From positions 124,001-188,000 of the forward strand of contig NZ_JANYMP010000002.1 in the NCBI RefSeq assembly GCF_025061645.1: a DNA stretch of 64,000 bases, read 5' to 3'. Shown here one piece after another: positions 19,421 to 27,432 of this stretch. Origin of the DNA: Umezawaea endophytica. Its GTDB lineage: Bacteria; Actinomycetota; Actinomycetes; Mycobacteriales; Pseudonocardiaceae. The notes under the pieces were generated by a model, which was not told the DNA's origin, did not search any database, and saw only the letters and a list, made by a program, of their open reading frames with translations. Each line of letters opens with the position of its first letter. Position 1 is the first letter of the stretch. Position numbers and translations under genes: made by a program.

Positions 19421-20119
19421 GTGCAACTGACGATCCTCGGCTGCTCAGGCCGCTTACCGGGGCCCGACGCCGCGGCCTCCGGCTACCTCGTGGAGGCCGA
19501 CGGCTTCCGCCTCGTGCTCGATTTCGGCAGCGGCGTCCTCGCCGCGCTGCAAACGCGGTGCGACCCCTTCGCCATCGACGCGCTCGTCCTGACGAGGCTG
19601 TGGCCGGACCATTGCAGCGACGTCACCGCGCTGACCGTGCTGCGCCGGTACCACTCGAACCCGCCGTACGACACGACCGCGCGGAAGCTGGAGGTGCACG
19701 CGCCGCGCGGGGCGCCGGACCGGTTCGCCAGGGCGTACGCCGAGAACGACGAGGAACTCGCGATCACCGACCTGTCCGACGTGTACGACTTCCAGCCGCT
19801 CGTGGAGGGCACGATCCGGCGGGGGCCGTTCGAGATCAGCGCCGTGCGGATCGGCGAGGCCTTCGGCCTGCGGATCGCCACCTCCGAGGCGTCGCTGGTC
19901 TACGGGTCCGCGCCGGAGCTGGCGTCGGGCGCGGACGTCCTGCTGGCCGAAGCCGACCTCGTAGCGGGGGCCGTGGCGACCACCGCGGGCGTCGGGATGC
20001 TGATCCTCACGCACATCGCGCCGTGGGACGACCCGGCCCCGCTGCTCGACGCGGCGCGGGCCGCGTTCACCGGACCGGTCGAACTCGCGCGGCAGGGCAC
20101 CAGCTATCGGATTGGCTAG
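19421..20119 (+). CDS. Degenerate MBL-fold protein (metal ligands lost)
   Basis: A 232-residue paralogue of the hydrolase at 14400, alignable from the start (LGCSG-x-PGP, SGYLVE-DGFR, LQTRC-PF). The catalytic ligands are gone: H59 is Arg, H61 is Trp, the H144 and D165 equivalents are absent, and the segment with the NLHMSG histidine is deleted. D63, H64 and the LTH histidine near 198 remain. The frame is open with normal codon use, so it is a maintained pseudoenzyme rather than a recent pseudogene. It follows murI, where the active homologue sits in Mycobacterium. GTG 19421 is the first start in frame. Confidence 0.82.
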   Translation: MQLTILGCSGRLPGPDAAASGYLVEADGFRLVLDFGSGVLAALQTRCDPFAIDALVLTRLWPDHCSDVTALTVLRRYHSNPPYDTTARKLEVHAPRGAPDRFARAYAENDEELAITDLSDVYDFQPLVEGTIRRGPFEISAVRIGEAFGLRIATSEASLVYGSAPELASGADVLLAEADLVAGAVATTAGVGMLILTHIAPWDDPAPLLDAARAAFTGPVELARQGTSYRIG

Positions 20120-20165
20120 CGGCGGTGGTGGGTATCCGCAGCTACCCACCACTTGGAGGATGAAG

Positions 20166-20669
20166 ATGCCCACCGACGTCGTCGAGCTGATCCTGGCCGA
20201 CCACCGCCGGTTCGAGGAGCTGTTCCGCGACCTGCGCGACCGCACCTCGGACCGCACCGCGCTCCTCGGCGACCTCGCCGAGCTGCTCGTCGCCCACGCC
20301 GAGGCCGAGGAGACGAAGGTCTACCCGGCGCTCAAGCGGTACAAGGAGGTCGACGACGACGAGGTCGACCACGGCGCCGAGGAGCACGCGGAGGGCCACC
20401 AGGCCCTGCTCGCGCTGATGGAGGTCTCCGACACCGAGTCGGAGGAGTGGGAGGAGAAGCTCGAGGAGCTGGTCGAAGCCCTCAACCACCACGTCGACGA
20501 GGAGGAGCGGACCATCCTCAACGACGCCCGCTCCGAGGTCGCCGACGAGCGCCGCGACGAACTGGGCAATGAGTTCCTGGAGGCGCGGCAGGAGCGGATC
20601 TCCGACGGCTGCGGCGACATCGAGTACGTCCGACGGCTCGCGAAGGCCACCGCCGACCGCATCGACTAG
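20166..20669 (+). CDS. Hemerythrin HHE-domain protein
   Basis: Four-helix hemerythrin-like protein of 167 residues with di-iron ligand candidates in order: H in LADHRRFEELF, H and E in LLVAHAEAEETKVYP, E and H in EEHAEGHQAL, and H and E in LNHHVDEEERTIL. Such proteins bind oxygen or NO or sense redox state. GGAGG at 20156-20160 favours ATG 20166 over the ATG six bases earlier. It stands between the degenerate MBL gene and osmC. Confidence 0.92.
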   Translation: MPTDVVELILADHRRFEELFRDLRDRTSDRTALLGDLAELLVAHAEAEETKVYPALKRYKEVDDDEVDHGAEEHAEGHQALLALMEVSDTESEEWEEKLEELVEALNHHVDEEERTILNDARSEVADERRDELGNEFLEARQERISDGCGDIEYVRRLAKATADRID

Positions 20670-20726
20670 CCACCGGGTCCCCGCCGCGCCGGTACGGGCG
20701 CGGCGGGGATCGGCTAGCTTCGCGGG

Positions 20727-21134
20727 GTGTCGAACATCGAGGTCCGCCAGGCGGGTCAGCACGTCTTCGTCGCGTCGAACGGCAGGGGCGCCGAGGTCCG
20801 GATCGGGCGCAAGGACCAGGACGGCTCGTTCAGCCCGGTAGAACTCCTGCTCGCCGCCGCGGCCGGGTGCGTCGCCGTCACGGCGGAAACCCTGCTCACG
20901 CGCCGGGTCGGGGAGTTCACCGCGCACGCGGAGCACGTGAGCGTCGAGGGCGCCCACGAGGTGGCGACGGTGCCGGTCTCGCTCGACTACGACCTGTCCG
21001 GTTTGGACGACGCCCAGCGCGAAGCGCTGGAGGTGGTCGTGCGCCGGGCCGTGGAGCAGTTGTGCACCGTCACCCGGACCTTGAAGAGGTCCGCCACGAC
21101 GCCGCTGACGTTGCCGGGCGCGGCGACCGATTAG
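20727..21134 (+). CDS. OsmC/Ohr family protein
   Basis: Thiol peroxidase-like protein of 135 residues. The two family cysteines are present, in LLAAAAGCVAVTAE and VEQLCTVTRTL, consistent with reduction of organic hydroperoxides. A TAGCTT -10-like box at 20715-20720 ends six bases before GTG 20727, with no Shine-Dalgarno between, so the mRNA is probably leaderless. Convergent with the abiE operon, eight bases apart. Confidence 0.92.
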   Translation: MSNIEVRQAGQHVFVASNGRGAEVRIGRKDQDGSFSPVELLLAAAAGCVAVTAETLLTRRVGEFTAHAEHVSVEGAHEVATVPVSLDYDLSGLDDAQREALEVVVRRAVEQLCTVTRTLKRSATTPLTLPGAATD

Positions 21135-21141
21135 GTCCGGA

Positions 21142-21966
21142 TCACGTGGGGCGCGACCGCTTGATCTCCGCCGCGGCGTCGCGGACACCCTGGCCCACGG
21201 CCCGCACCAGGAGTTCGGGGCGATGGCCGCCCATGTCCCTCGCCAGTAGCCCCATCAGCTCCTGGTCGTCCAGGACGCGGAGCAGCGTGGCGACGCCTTC
21301 GTCGTCGAGCAGACCCGGTACGCGCGATCCCAGGAGCCACGCCCCTGCCTGCGTCGGCTCGTAGTCGAACCGCTCGAGCGTGGCGAAGTGCTCGTCGTAG
21401 AGCTGGTCGAGGTGATTCTCGGACGAGTACCACTCGATCATCGTCCTCAGGTCGAGCGCGTCGCGGACGTCGTCGTGGTGGCGGTCCTGCCAGGCGAAGA
21501 CCTTCAACAGCACGAGCGCCGGTATCGACGGGACCTTGACGGAGAGGTCGCCCGGCAGGATCACCGTGAGCGCCGAGTCGACCGCCTCGCGAAGGCCGAG
21601 GGCGTTCATGACGTGGTCGTCCGGCCACCTGATCGTCCGGTCCGCCTGCTCGACGCCGCCGTAGGGCAGCACGTCGACCTCGGTCCCCTCGACGATGAAC
21701 CTGTGCTCGTGGCGGCCGTGCCGCTCCAGGTTCCGCACCAGGTCGGCGAAGGCGTCCCAGGACTCGACCTCGGTCGCGATGTCGACGTCCCTGGTCCGGC
21801 GTTCCGGGCTCGCGCCCCGCAGACCGGTCGAGATCAGGGACCGCGCGGTCGCACCCACGACCAGGTAGGTGACGCCTGCTTCCCTTGCCGTGTCATCGAT
21901 CCGGGCCAGCACCCTAGCGGCCCGGAGGACCTCAAAGTCGGTCGAGGCCCGCAAGTCGATCGTCAT
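21142..21966 (-). CDS. AbiEii-like nucleotidyltransferase (type IV toxin)
   Basis: A 274-residue protein with an N-terminal nucleotidyltransferase fold: VVGATARSLI takes the place of the glycine-rich loop, RDVDIATE (about 60-67) holds the paired Asp, and a third Asp is in EVDVLPYGG. It then has the basic KVPSIPALVLLKVFAWQDR segment typical of AbiEii/MenA-like enzymes. Known AbiEii toxins inhibit growth, and related MenT toxins add nucleotides to tRNA. Its start lies 35 bases inside the abiEi gene, so the pair is co-translated. Classical AbiE systems abort phage infection. Confidence 0.82.
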   Translation of the reverse strand: MTIDLRASTDFEVLRAARVLARIDDTAREAGVTYLVVGATARSLISTGLRGASPERRTRDVDIATEVESWDAFADLVRNLERHGRHEHRFIVEGTEVDVLPYGGVEQADRTIRWPDDHVMNALGLREAVDSALTVILPGDLSVKVPSIPALVLLKVFAWQDRHHDDVRDALDLRTMIEWYSSENHLDQLYDEHFATLERFDYEPTQAGAWLLGSRVPGLLDDEGVATLLRVLDDQELMGLLARDMGGHRPELLVRAVGQGVRDAAAEIKRSRPT

Positions 21967-22945
21967 TGGTCCTGATCCTGTCCGCGTGCTCGCGCTGACG
22001 GGGGTCGCCGGACGCGAGCAGGTCAGCGTAGATCAACGTGGACGGCACGATCCACGACTGGCCCTCCATCGTCCAGAACCGCCGTCGCACGTGGACGTTG
22101 CCGACCTGTTCCGCGCGCACCATCCGGTGCCTGCCGATGAGCGAGCGCGGCTGCTCGTCGACGTAGAGGGTGAGGGTGGACGAGACGAGGTGCCGGTCCA
22201 GCAGGCTCGCACCGGCTTCGCCGCCCACCTGGGCGTTCGACCGCGTCAACTCGTCCTCCGAGTCCCGCCACCACGAGAGGTCGGGGACCTGGAAGTCGCC
22301 GAGGGGCAACGCGGGCGAGAGCCTGGTCGAGTAGGCCTCCGACCACCGGTCGAGCAGTTCTCCGGCCCTGCCCAGCCTGCGTTCTCCGGCCACGTCGTGC
22401 AGGTAGCCCGCCTTGGTCAGGTCGTCGACGACGGCCTGGGCCGTGCCGAGCGAGACCCCACTGGCCCTCGCGAGCCCGCGCAGCGGTGCTGCGGCCGTGG
22501 ACGGCCAGGTGAGCAGGACGAACCCGACCTGCAACCCCGCGCGGCTGAACGCCTTGATCCCGCGCGCCGAGGACCTGGTCGTGTTCCCGCTGGCCCTGCG
22601 GCGACCCCGGACGTCGATGAGCACGTTGTCCCAAGCGATGTGCGCGTTGCCCGCCTCGTCGACGTAGTCGACGCCCCGCTCGCGCAACAGGCGTGCGGCC
22701 TCCTCGGTGATCGAACCGGCCACGACCAGGGTGGGCAGCGAGGGGTGCGGGTGGAGCGCTGTCGCGAGTTCGGCGGGCACGGACCGCTGGACCACGACGG
22801 CGTACCGCCGAGCCGCGCCCGACGCGCGGCTGATCCGGACCACCAGGTCGGTGGCGTGCTCCTCCACGGCGACCTGGAGGCCGACCTCACGCAGCCGGTC
22901 GCCCAGTTCGTTCAGAATTCCGCCATGTTCATTTTTTCTGAACAT
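21932..22945 (-). CDS. AbiEi-like antitoxin/transcriptional repressor
   Basis: A 337-residue protein of the AbiEi type IV antitoxin family. An N-terminal domain (about 10-135) includes LPTLVVAGSITEEAARLLRERGVDYVDEAGN. A winged-helix segment follows near 145-200 (LRGLARASGVSLGTAQAVVDDLTKAGYL), and the C-terminal part closes with YADLLASGDPRQREHADRI. AbiEi represses its own operon and neutralises AbiEii. ATG 22945 lies inside a 23-bp perfect inverted repeat, and a -10-like box ends six bases upstream, so translation is probably leaderless. The operon has only 46 bases before the DUF2231 gene. Confidence 0.8.
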   Translation of the reverse strand: MFRKNEHGGILNELGDRLREVGLQVAVEEHATDLVVRISRASGAARRYAVVVQRSVPAELATALHPHPSLPTLVVAGSITEEAARLLRERGVDYVDEAGNAHIAWDNVLIDVRGRRRASGNTTRSSARGIKAFSRAGLQVGFVLLTWPSTAAAPLRGLARASGVSLGTAQAVVDDLTKAGYLHDVAGERRLGRAGELLDRWSEAYSTRLSPALPLGDFQVPDLSWWRDSEDELTRSNAQVGGEAGASLLDRHLVSSTLTLYVDEQPRSLIGRHRMVRAEQVGNVHVRRRFWTMEGQSWIVPSTLIYADLLASGDPRQREHADRIRTNDDRLAGLDRL

Positions 22946-22961
22946 GGCGGAATTCTGAACG
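22909..22961 (-). promoter_or_regulatory. 23-bp perfect inverted repeat across the abiE promoter and start codon
   Basis: Arms 22909-22931 and 22939-22961 are perfectly complementary over 23 bp with a 7-nt loop (TTTTTTC on the plus strand). The core of each arm is CAGAATTCCGCCATG or its complement, much richer in AT than the surroundings. On the minus strand TTGCGC (22980-22975), a 17-bp spacer and CAGAAT (22957-22952) form a promoter whose expected start is the A of the abiEi ATG at 22945. The -10 box, start site and first twelve codons therefore all lie within the repeat. Confidence 0.85.
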
Positions 22962-22991
22962 CGAAGTCCGGTCGGCGCAAGTTCCCGTGGT

Positions 22992-23510
22992 TCAGCTCGT
23001 TCCCACGCCGTCCCACACGGCCGTCGCGCCGCTGTGCCCGATCCGCACGGTCTGCACCGTGCTGGCGACGCCGGTGCACACGACGAGGACCGCGATGACG
23101 ATGGCGACGCGCCGCCACGTCTTCGGGATCTCCGGCGTCTCGGCCGCCGCCGTCCGCTCGCGGTCGGCCAACCGGCCCGCGACCACCAGCAGCACGACCG
23201 CGACGCCGAAGCCCAGCGCGAACGGCATCAGGTCGTTGCCCAGGTCGGCGTGCCGCTGGATCAGCGGGTTCTCCAGGTTCGCCATCCTGGCTTCCAGTTG
23301 TTCGCCCGCCTTCTGCGCCAGCGGGACCGAGCCGACGCCCACCAGCGTCAGGCCCAGCACCGGCCACGCGTACTTCTGCCGCCACCCCGGCCGGACCGCG
23401 ACCGCGATGGCGCCCGCCGCCGCCAGCGGCAGGAGGACCACCACCGCGTGCACCAGGAGCGGGTGGGCCGGGATCCCTGCGATCGTCCACAGGTCGTCTG
23501 CGAGTGCCAT
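22992..23510 (-). CDS. DUF2231 family membrane protein
   Basis: Integral membrane protein of 172 residues with four predicted helices (about 18-40, 50-68, 92-112 and 134-155) and the DUF2231 opening GIPAHPLLVHAVVVLLPLA. Function is unknown; family members are sometimes linked to haem or redox proteins. The gap to abiEi is 46 bases. Its own promoter lies in the 62 bases shared with the divergent rph gene. Confidence 0.88.
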   Translation of the reverse strand: MALADDLWTIAGIPAHPLLVHAVVVLLPLAAAGAIAVAVRPGWRQKYAWPVLGLTLVGVGSVPLAQKAGEQLEARMANLENPLIQRHADLGNDLMPFALGFGVAVVLLVVAGRLADRERTAAAETPEIPKTWRRVAIVIAVLVVCTGVASTVQTVRIGHSGATAVWDGVGTS

Positions 23511-23572
23511 GCCTCTCCCTACGCCGGTGGGCCGTCCCTTGGTTCACCTGGCGTGCACCTTAGGGTAGAAGC

Positions 23573-24343
23573 GTGCTGAGGACCGATGGCAGGAACGACG
23601 ACGTGCTGCGCGACATCCGGATCACCCGCGGCTACCAGCAGTGGCCCGCGGGATCGGTGCTGGTGGAGTTCGGCAACACCAGGGTGCTGTGCGCCGCGAG
23701 CGTGACCGAGGGCGTGCCCCGGTGGCGCGCGGGCTCCGGCCTGGGGTGGGTGACCGCCGAGTACGCGATGCTCCCGTCCGCGACCCACACCCGCGGCGAC
23801 CGCGAGGCGGTGAAGGGCCGGATCGGTGGTCGGACCCACGAGATCAGCAGGCTGATCGGCCGTTCCCTGCGCGCGTGCATCGACCTGGCCGCGCTGGGCG
23901 AGAACACCATCGTCATCGACTGCGACGTCATCCAGGCCGACGGCGGGACGCGCACCGCGGCCGTGACCGGCGGTTACGTCGCACTCGCCGACGCCATCAC
24001 GTGGCTCGGCGCGGCGGGCAGGCTGGCCGACCCGAAGCCGTTGGCGTGCGCCGTGTCCGCCGTCTCGGTCGGCGTCGTGGACGGTCGCGTCCGCCTGGAC
24101 CTCCCGTACGAGGAGGACTCGCGCGCGGAGGTCGACATGAACGTCGTCGCCACCGACGCCGGAACGCTGATCGAGGTCCAGGGCACCGGCGAGGGCGCCA
24201 CCTTCGCCAGGTCCACCCTGGACAAGATGCTCGACTTCGCCCTGGAGGGCTGCGCCGAGCTGAACCGCCTCCAGGCCGAAGCCCTGGCCCTCCCGTACCC
24301 CGGCGTCCTGCCGGAGCCGAAGCCGAAGAAGTCGCGCTCATGA
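23573..24343 (+). CDS. rph: Ribonuclease PH
   Basis: Phosphorolytic 3'-5' exoribonuclease that trims tRNA 3' ends. The 256-residue protein has [36 protein letters not shown] and [16 protein letters not shown], all diagnostic. GTG 23573 follows TAGGGT (23561-23566) by six bases, with TTGGTT (23539-23544) 16 bp further up, so the mRNA is probably leaderless. The stop overlaps rdgB. Confidence 0.97.
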   Translation: MLRTDGRNDDVLRDIRITRGYQQWPAGSVLVEFGNTRVLCAASVTEGVPRWRAGSGLGWVTAEYAMLPSATHTRGDREAVKGRIGGRTHEISRLIGRSLRACIDLAALGENTIVIDCDVIQADGGTRTAAVTGGYVALADAITWLGAAGRLADPKPLACAVSAVSVGVVDGRVRLDLPYEEDSRAEVDMNVVATDAGTLIEVQGTGEGATFARSTLDKMLDFALEGCAELNRLQAEALALPYPGVLPEPKPKKSRS

Positions 24344-24942
24344 CGAAGCTCCTGCTGGCGTCCCGCAACGCCAAGAAGTTGGCAGAACTTCGCCGCATCC
24401 TGGCCGCGGAGGGCTTGGACGGCATCGAGGTCATCGGCCTGGACGACGTGCCGGAGTTCCCGGAAGCCCCGGAGACCGATCCCACCTTCGAGGGCAACGC
24501 ACTGGCGAAGGCCCGCGACGCCGCCGCCGCGACCGGCCTGCCGTCCGTGGCGGACGACTCCGGCATCGCGATCGACGCCCTGAACGGCATGCCCGGCGTC
24601 CTGTCGGCCCGCTGGTCCGGCGCGCACGGCGACGACCAGGCCAACGTGGACCTAGTCCTGGCCCAGCTCGGCGACGTCCCGGACGACCGCCGCGGCGGCG
24701 GCTTCGTCTGCGCCGCGGCCTTCGTGGTGCCCGGCGGCGAGTCGACGGTGGTCCGCGGCGAGTGGCGCGGCACCATCATCCGCGCCATGAGGGGCACCAA
24801 CGGCTTCGGCTACGACCCGATCTTCGTGCCCGAGGGCCACGAGGTCACGTCGGCGGAACTCAGCCCGGAGGAGAAGGACCTGCTCTCCCACCGCGGGCGG
24901 GCGCTGCGGCTGCTGCTGCCGAACCTGAGGGCGTTGGCCTAG
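24340..24942 (+). CDS. rdgB: dITP/XTP pyrophosphatase (RdgB/HAM1)
   Basis: House-cleaning nucleoside triphosphate pyrophosphatase that removes dITP and XTP. The 200-residue enzyme has the substrate-binding start [18 protein letters not shown], the motif FEGNALAKA, the catalytic [13 protein letters not shown] and the C-terminal [17 protein letters not shown] 24340 overlaps the rph stop as ATGA. A hairpin at 24949-24980 ends the operon. Confidence 0.96.
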   Translation: MTKLLLASRNAKKLAELRRILAAEGLDGIEVIGLDDVPEFPEAPETDPTFEGNALAKARDAAAATGLPSVADDSGIAIDALNGMPGVLSARWSGAHGDDQANVDLVLAQLGDVPDDRRGGGFVCAAAFVVPGGESTVVRGEWRGTIIRAMRGTNGFGYDPIFVPEGHEVTSAELSPEEKDLLSHRGRALRLLLPNLRALA

Positions 24943-24948
24943 CCCGGT

Positions 24949-24980
24949 GCGGTGACTCCCCGGACCGGAGGAGTCACCGC
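24949..24980. terminator. Hairpin between convergent rdgB and bcp
   Basis: GCGGTGACTCC (24949-24959) pairs perfectly with 24970-24980 across a 10-nt loop, between two converging stop codons. No T tract follows on either side, typical of actinobacterial terminators. It probably acts in both directions. Confidence 0.75.
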
Positions 24981-24991
24981 CGCACGGGTGA

Positions 24992-25465
24992 TCAGGCGGG
25001 CAGTTCGCGCAGCAGCTTGGCGACGTGGCCGGTGGCGCGGACGTTGTACATCGCCTTCGCGATCTTGCCCTCGGCGTCCACGAGGAACGTCGAGCGGATC
25101 ACGCCGACCACCGTCCTGCCGTAGTTCTGCTTCTCGCCGTACGCGCCCCACGCCGCCAGGACCGAACGGTCCACATCGGACAGCAGCGGGAAGTTGAGGC
25201 CCTCTGCGGTCGCGAACTTCGCGAGCTTCTCCGGCTTGTCGGGGGAGATGCCGACGACGTCGTAGCCGGACTCGCCGAGCGCGCCGACGCTGTCGCGGAA
25301 GTCGCACGCCTGCTTGGTGCAGCCGGGCGTGCTCGCCGCCGGGTAGAAGTAGACGACGACGGACCTGCCCAGGTAGTCCGACAGGGAGACCGGCTTGCCC
25401 TCGCTGTCGGGGAGGGTGAACGCCGGCGCCTGGTCGCCGGGGGAGAGGCGCTTCTGCTCGCTCAT
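24992..25465 (-). CDS. bcp: Thioredoxin-dependent peroxiredoxin (BCP/PrxQ)
   Basis: Reduces hydrogen peroxide and organic peroxides with thioredoxin. The 157-residue protein has FYPAASTPGCTKQACDFRD, in which the first cysteine is peroxidatic and the second, five residues on, is the PrxQ-type resolving cysteine. It closes with the normal STFLVDAEGKI and NVRATGHV segments. It starts 16 bases downstream of the lipoprotein gene stop and may be read with it. Confidence 0.95.
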   Translation of the reverse strand: MSEQKRLSPGDQAPAFTLPDSEGKPVSLSDYLGRSVVVYFYPAASTPGCTKQACDFRDSVGALGESGYDVVGISPDKPEKLAKFATAEGLNFPLLSDVDRSVLAAWGAYGEKQNYGRTVVGVIRSTFLVDAEGKIAKAMYNVRATGHVAKLLRELPA

Positions 25466-25480
25466 GCCAGCAGACGGTAC

Positions 25481-26029
25481 TCAGGCCTGGCCTTCGAAGG
25501 TGGCGCTGGGTTCCTGGCCCGCCCCGTTCGGTTCCACGACGAGCCGCATGGTGGCGGGCTCCTTCGGGGCCACGAACGCGAGGGTGAACGTGGTGTCGCG
25601 GCCCGGTGGGAGTTCGCGGACCGCGGTGGCGATGCCGTTGAGGCCCTGCACGGAGTCGATGACCTCCTGGGAGGCCTTGCCGTTGGTGAGCGCGCGGATC
25701 GAGAGCTGGGTCGGGCGGTACTCGGCCTTGCTGCCGTTGGTGATCGTCACGGTGAACACGGCCATGCGGGGCGCCTGCGGGAACGCCGTGTCGCTGGGTT
25801 GCAGCGACTTCGGCTGGGCGATCGTGATCGACAGGCCGGTGGTCCACACGTGCTGCGCGCCGAAGGCGGTGGAGGGGCCGTCCGAGGGGGCCCCGGCGAC
25901 GCCGCCCTGGCGCACGGACGGGGTTTCGCCCGCTTGGGCCACGGGTGCGCTGACGAGATCGGGGGCGCCCGCACATCCCGCCACGGCCAAGGTCAGGCAG
26001 ATGCCGACGGCCAGTTTGGCGAACTTCAC
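25481..26029 (-). CDS. Secreted lipoprotein (DUF4352-like immunoglobulin-fold)
   Basis: Lipoprotein of 182 residues: signal peptide with the lipobox LAVAGC, Cys19 being lipidated. The mature part carries a beta-rich domain (WTTGLSITIAQPKSL, RMAVFTVTITNGSKAEYRPTQLSI, PPGRDTTFTLAFVAPKEP) resembling DUF4352. Function is unknown. GTG 26029 is favoured over longer frames because AAGGGGAG precedes it and the signal peptide begins there. Anchored outside the membrane; no partner is evident. Confidence 0.85.
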   Translation of the reverse strand: MKFAKLAVGICLTLAVAGCAGAPDLVSAPVAQAGETPSVRQGGVAGAPSDGPSTAFGAQHVWTTGLSITIAQPKSLQPSDTAFPQAPRMAVFTVTITNGSKAEYRPTQLSIRALTNGKASQEVIDSVQGLNGIATAVRELPPGRDTTFTLAFVAPKEPATMRLVVEPNGAGQEPSATFEGQA

Positions 26030-26241
26030 GAACTCCCCTTTCCGCCCCGGCGGTGGGCGCGACTGCGACTGCCACCACCATGACGGTGTTTTGGGACGCG
26101 CGGGGCCGATTCGGGTGCTTGATTCGCACCTGGTGCCGGGATGTGGCCAAGCCGTGATGACCAGCGGCCGACGGCGTGGGCGGCACCACAGGGGCACCAC
26201 CCACGCCGATCGCGGCGGCGGCCGATATCTCGTGCTGCACT
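26030..26241. other. Intergenic region upstream of the lipoprotein gene
   Basis: About 210 bases between the lipoprotein start and the paired hairpins downstream of the LLM oxidoreductase gene. The minus-strand promoter of the lipoprotein gene must lie here; no consensus pair stands out. I see no additional gene. Confidence 0.4.
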
Positions 26242-26299
26242 CCGGGCCCGAAAGCCCGGCAGTAGTTGAGCGCGTCGGGGGGCGTGCGCGCTCAACTAC
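26242..26299 (-). terminator. Two consecutive hairpins downstream of the LLM oxidoreductase
   Basis: GTAGTTGAGCGCG (26262-26274) pairs perfectly with 26287-26299 over 13 bp with a 12-nt loop. Beside it CCGGGC (26242-26247) pairs with GCCCGG (26254-26259). They lie 65-120 bases past the stop of the minus-strand gene at 26365 and probably terminate it; a T tract is absent. Confidence 0.6.
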
Positions 26300-26364
26300 C
26301 ACATCGCACGGTGTGCCAAAGGTGCTACAGCCCGTCCACCGATTCACCCGTTCGGGCTAGTTGA

Positions 26365-27372
26365 TCACACGGCGACCGACCGGCCCGCCAGCTCCTTGAC
26401 CAGCTCGTACGACCGGATCCGGTCGGCGTTGGAGTGCACCATCGTCGTGATCATCAGCTCGTCCGCCAGCGTCTCGTCGAGCAGTTCCTCCAGCCCGGCC
26501 TCGACGGTCGCGGGGTCGCCGATGACCATGGACGACGCGCGGCTCTCGATGAACATCCGTTCGATGTCGCTGTACGGGTACTCCGCGGCTTCCTCCGGCG
26601 ACGGGAACAGGCCGGGGTTGCCGCCGCGCAGCCGCAGGAACGCCAGACCGGACGGGCCCGCGATCCACCGGGCGTGCTCGGCGGTGTCGGCCGCGATCAC
26701 GGCGGCGCAGACCATCGCGTACGGCTCCTGGAGCACGGCGGAAGGCCGGAAGTTCTGCCGGTACAGCGCGAGCGCGGGCAGCGTGTTCTCCGCGCTGAAG
26801 TGGTGGGCGAACGCGAAGGGCAGGCCGAGCAGGCCCGCGACTTGGGCGCTGTAGCCGCTGGAACCCAGCAGCCACACCGGCGGCTTGTTGCCCGTGCTGG
26901 GCACCGCGGTGATGTCCTCGGTCCCGTCGAAGTAGCCCATCAGCTCGCTCAACTGCTGCGGGAAGTCCTCCGCCGACAGGGAACCCGCCGACCGGCGCAG
27001 CGCGCGGGCCGTCTTCTGGTCCGTGCCGGGCGCCCGGCCGATGCCGAGGTCGATGCGGTCCGGGTGCAGCGCGGTGAGCGTGCCGAACTGCTCGGCGACG
27101 ACGAGCGGGGCGTGGTTGGGCAGCATCACGCCGCCGGAGCCGACGCGCAGCGTGGTGGTGGCGGCCGCGACGTGGCCGATGAGGATCGCCGGGGCCGAAC
27201 TGGCGATGCCCGGCATGCTGTGGTGCTCGGCGAGCCAGAACCGCTGGTAGCCAAGGCGTTCGACGTGCTGGGCGAGCTCGGTGGTGCCCCGCAGCGCCTC
27301 TGTCGCGTTCGAGCCGCTGCCGATCGTGGCCAGGTCGAGAACGGACAGCGGGACGTCGCGGAGTCGGCTCAT
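26365..27372 (-). CDS. LLM class flavin-dependent oxidoreductase
   Basis: Bacterial luciferase-like monooxygenase of 335 residues (FMN-dependent group). Signatures include [41 protein letters not shown] and [16 protein letters not shown]. The fold is a TIM barrel that binds reduced FMN; the substrate is unknown. ATG 27372 starts at the homology boundary ([13 protein letters not shown]). It lies 60 bases downstream of the serine hydrolase gene on the same strand and may be co-transcribed. Confidence 0.93.
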   Translation of the reverse strand: MSRLRDVPLSVLDLATIGSGSNATEALRGTTELAQHVERLGYQRFWLAEHHSMPGIASSAPAILIGHVAAATTTLRVGSGGVMLPNHAPLVVAEQFGTLTALHPDRIDLGIGRAPGTDQKTARALRRSAGSLSAEDFPQQLSELMGYFDGTEDITAVPSTGNKPPVWLLGSSGYSAQVAGLLGLPFAFAHHFSAENTLPALALYRQNFRPSAVLQEPYAMVCAAVIAADTAEHARWIAGPSGLAFLRLRGGNPGLFPSPEEAAEYPYSDIERMFIESRASSMVIGDPATVEAGLEELLDETLADELMITTMVHSNADRIRSYELVKELAGRSVAV

Positions 27373-27432
27373 GCCAAGGGCAACCGCGCGCACGGGCGGG
27401 AACATTCCCGCCCGTGCCGCCGGTCACAGCGC

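Noticed and set aside
22909-22961. The abiE palindrome as an intrinsic terminator for the DUF2231 gene
   Set aside because: The T run lies in the loop, not after the stem, and the abiEi start codon is inside the repeat.
21142-25465. The abiE-DUF2231 region as a recent mobile island
   Set aside because: Apart from the palindrome, base composition and codon choice resemble the flanks, and no mobility gene is adjacent, so transfer is possible but unsupported.
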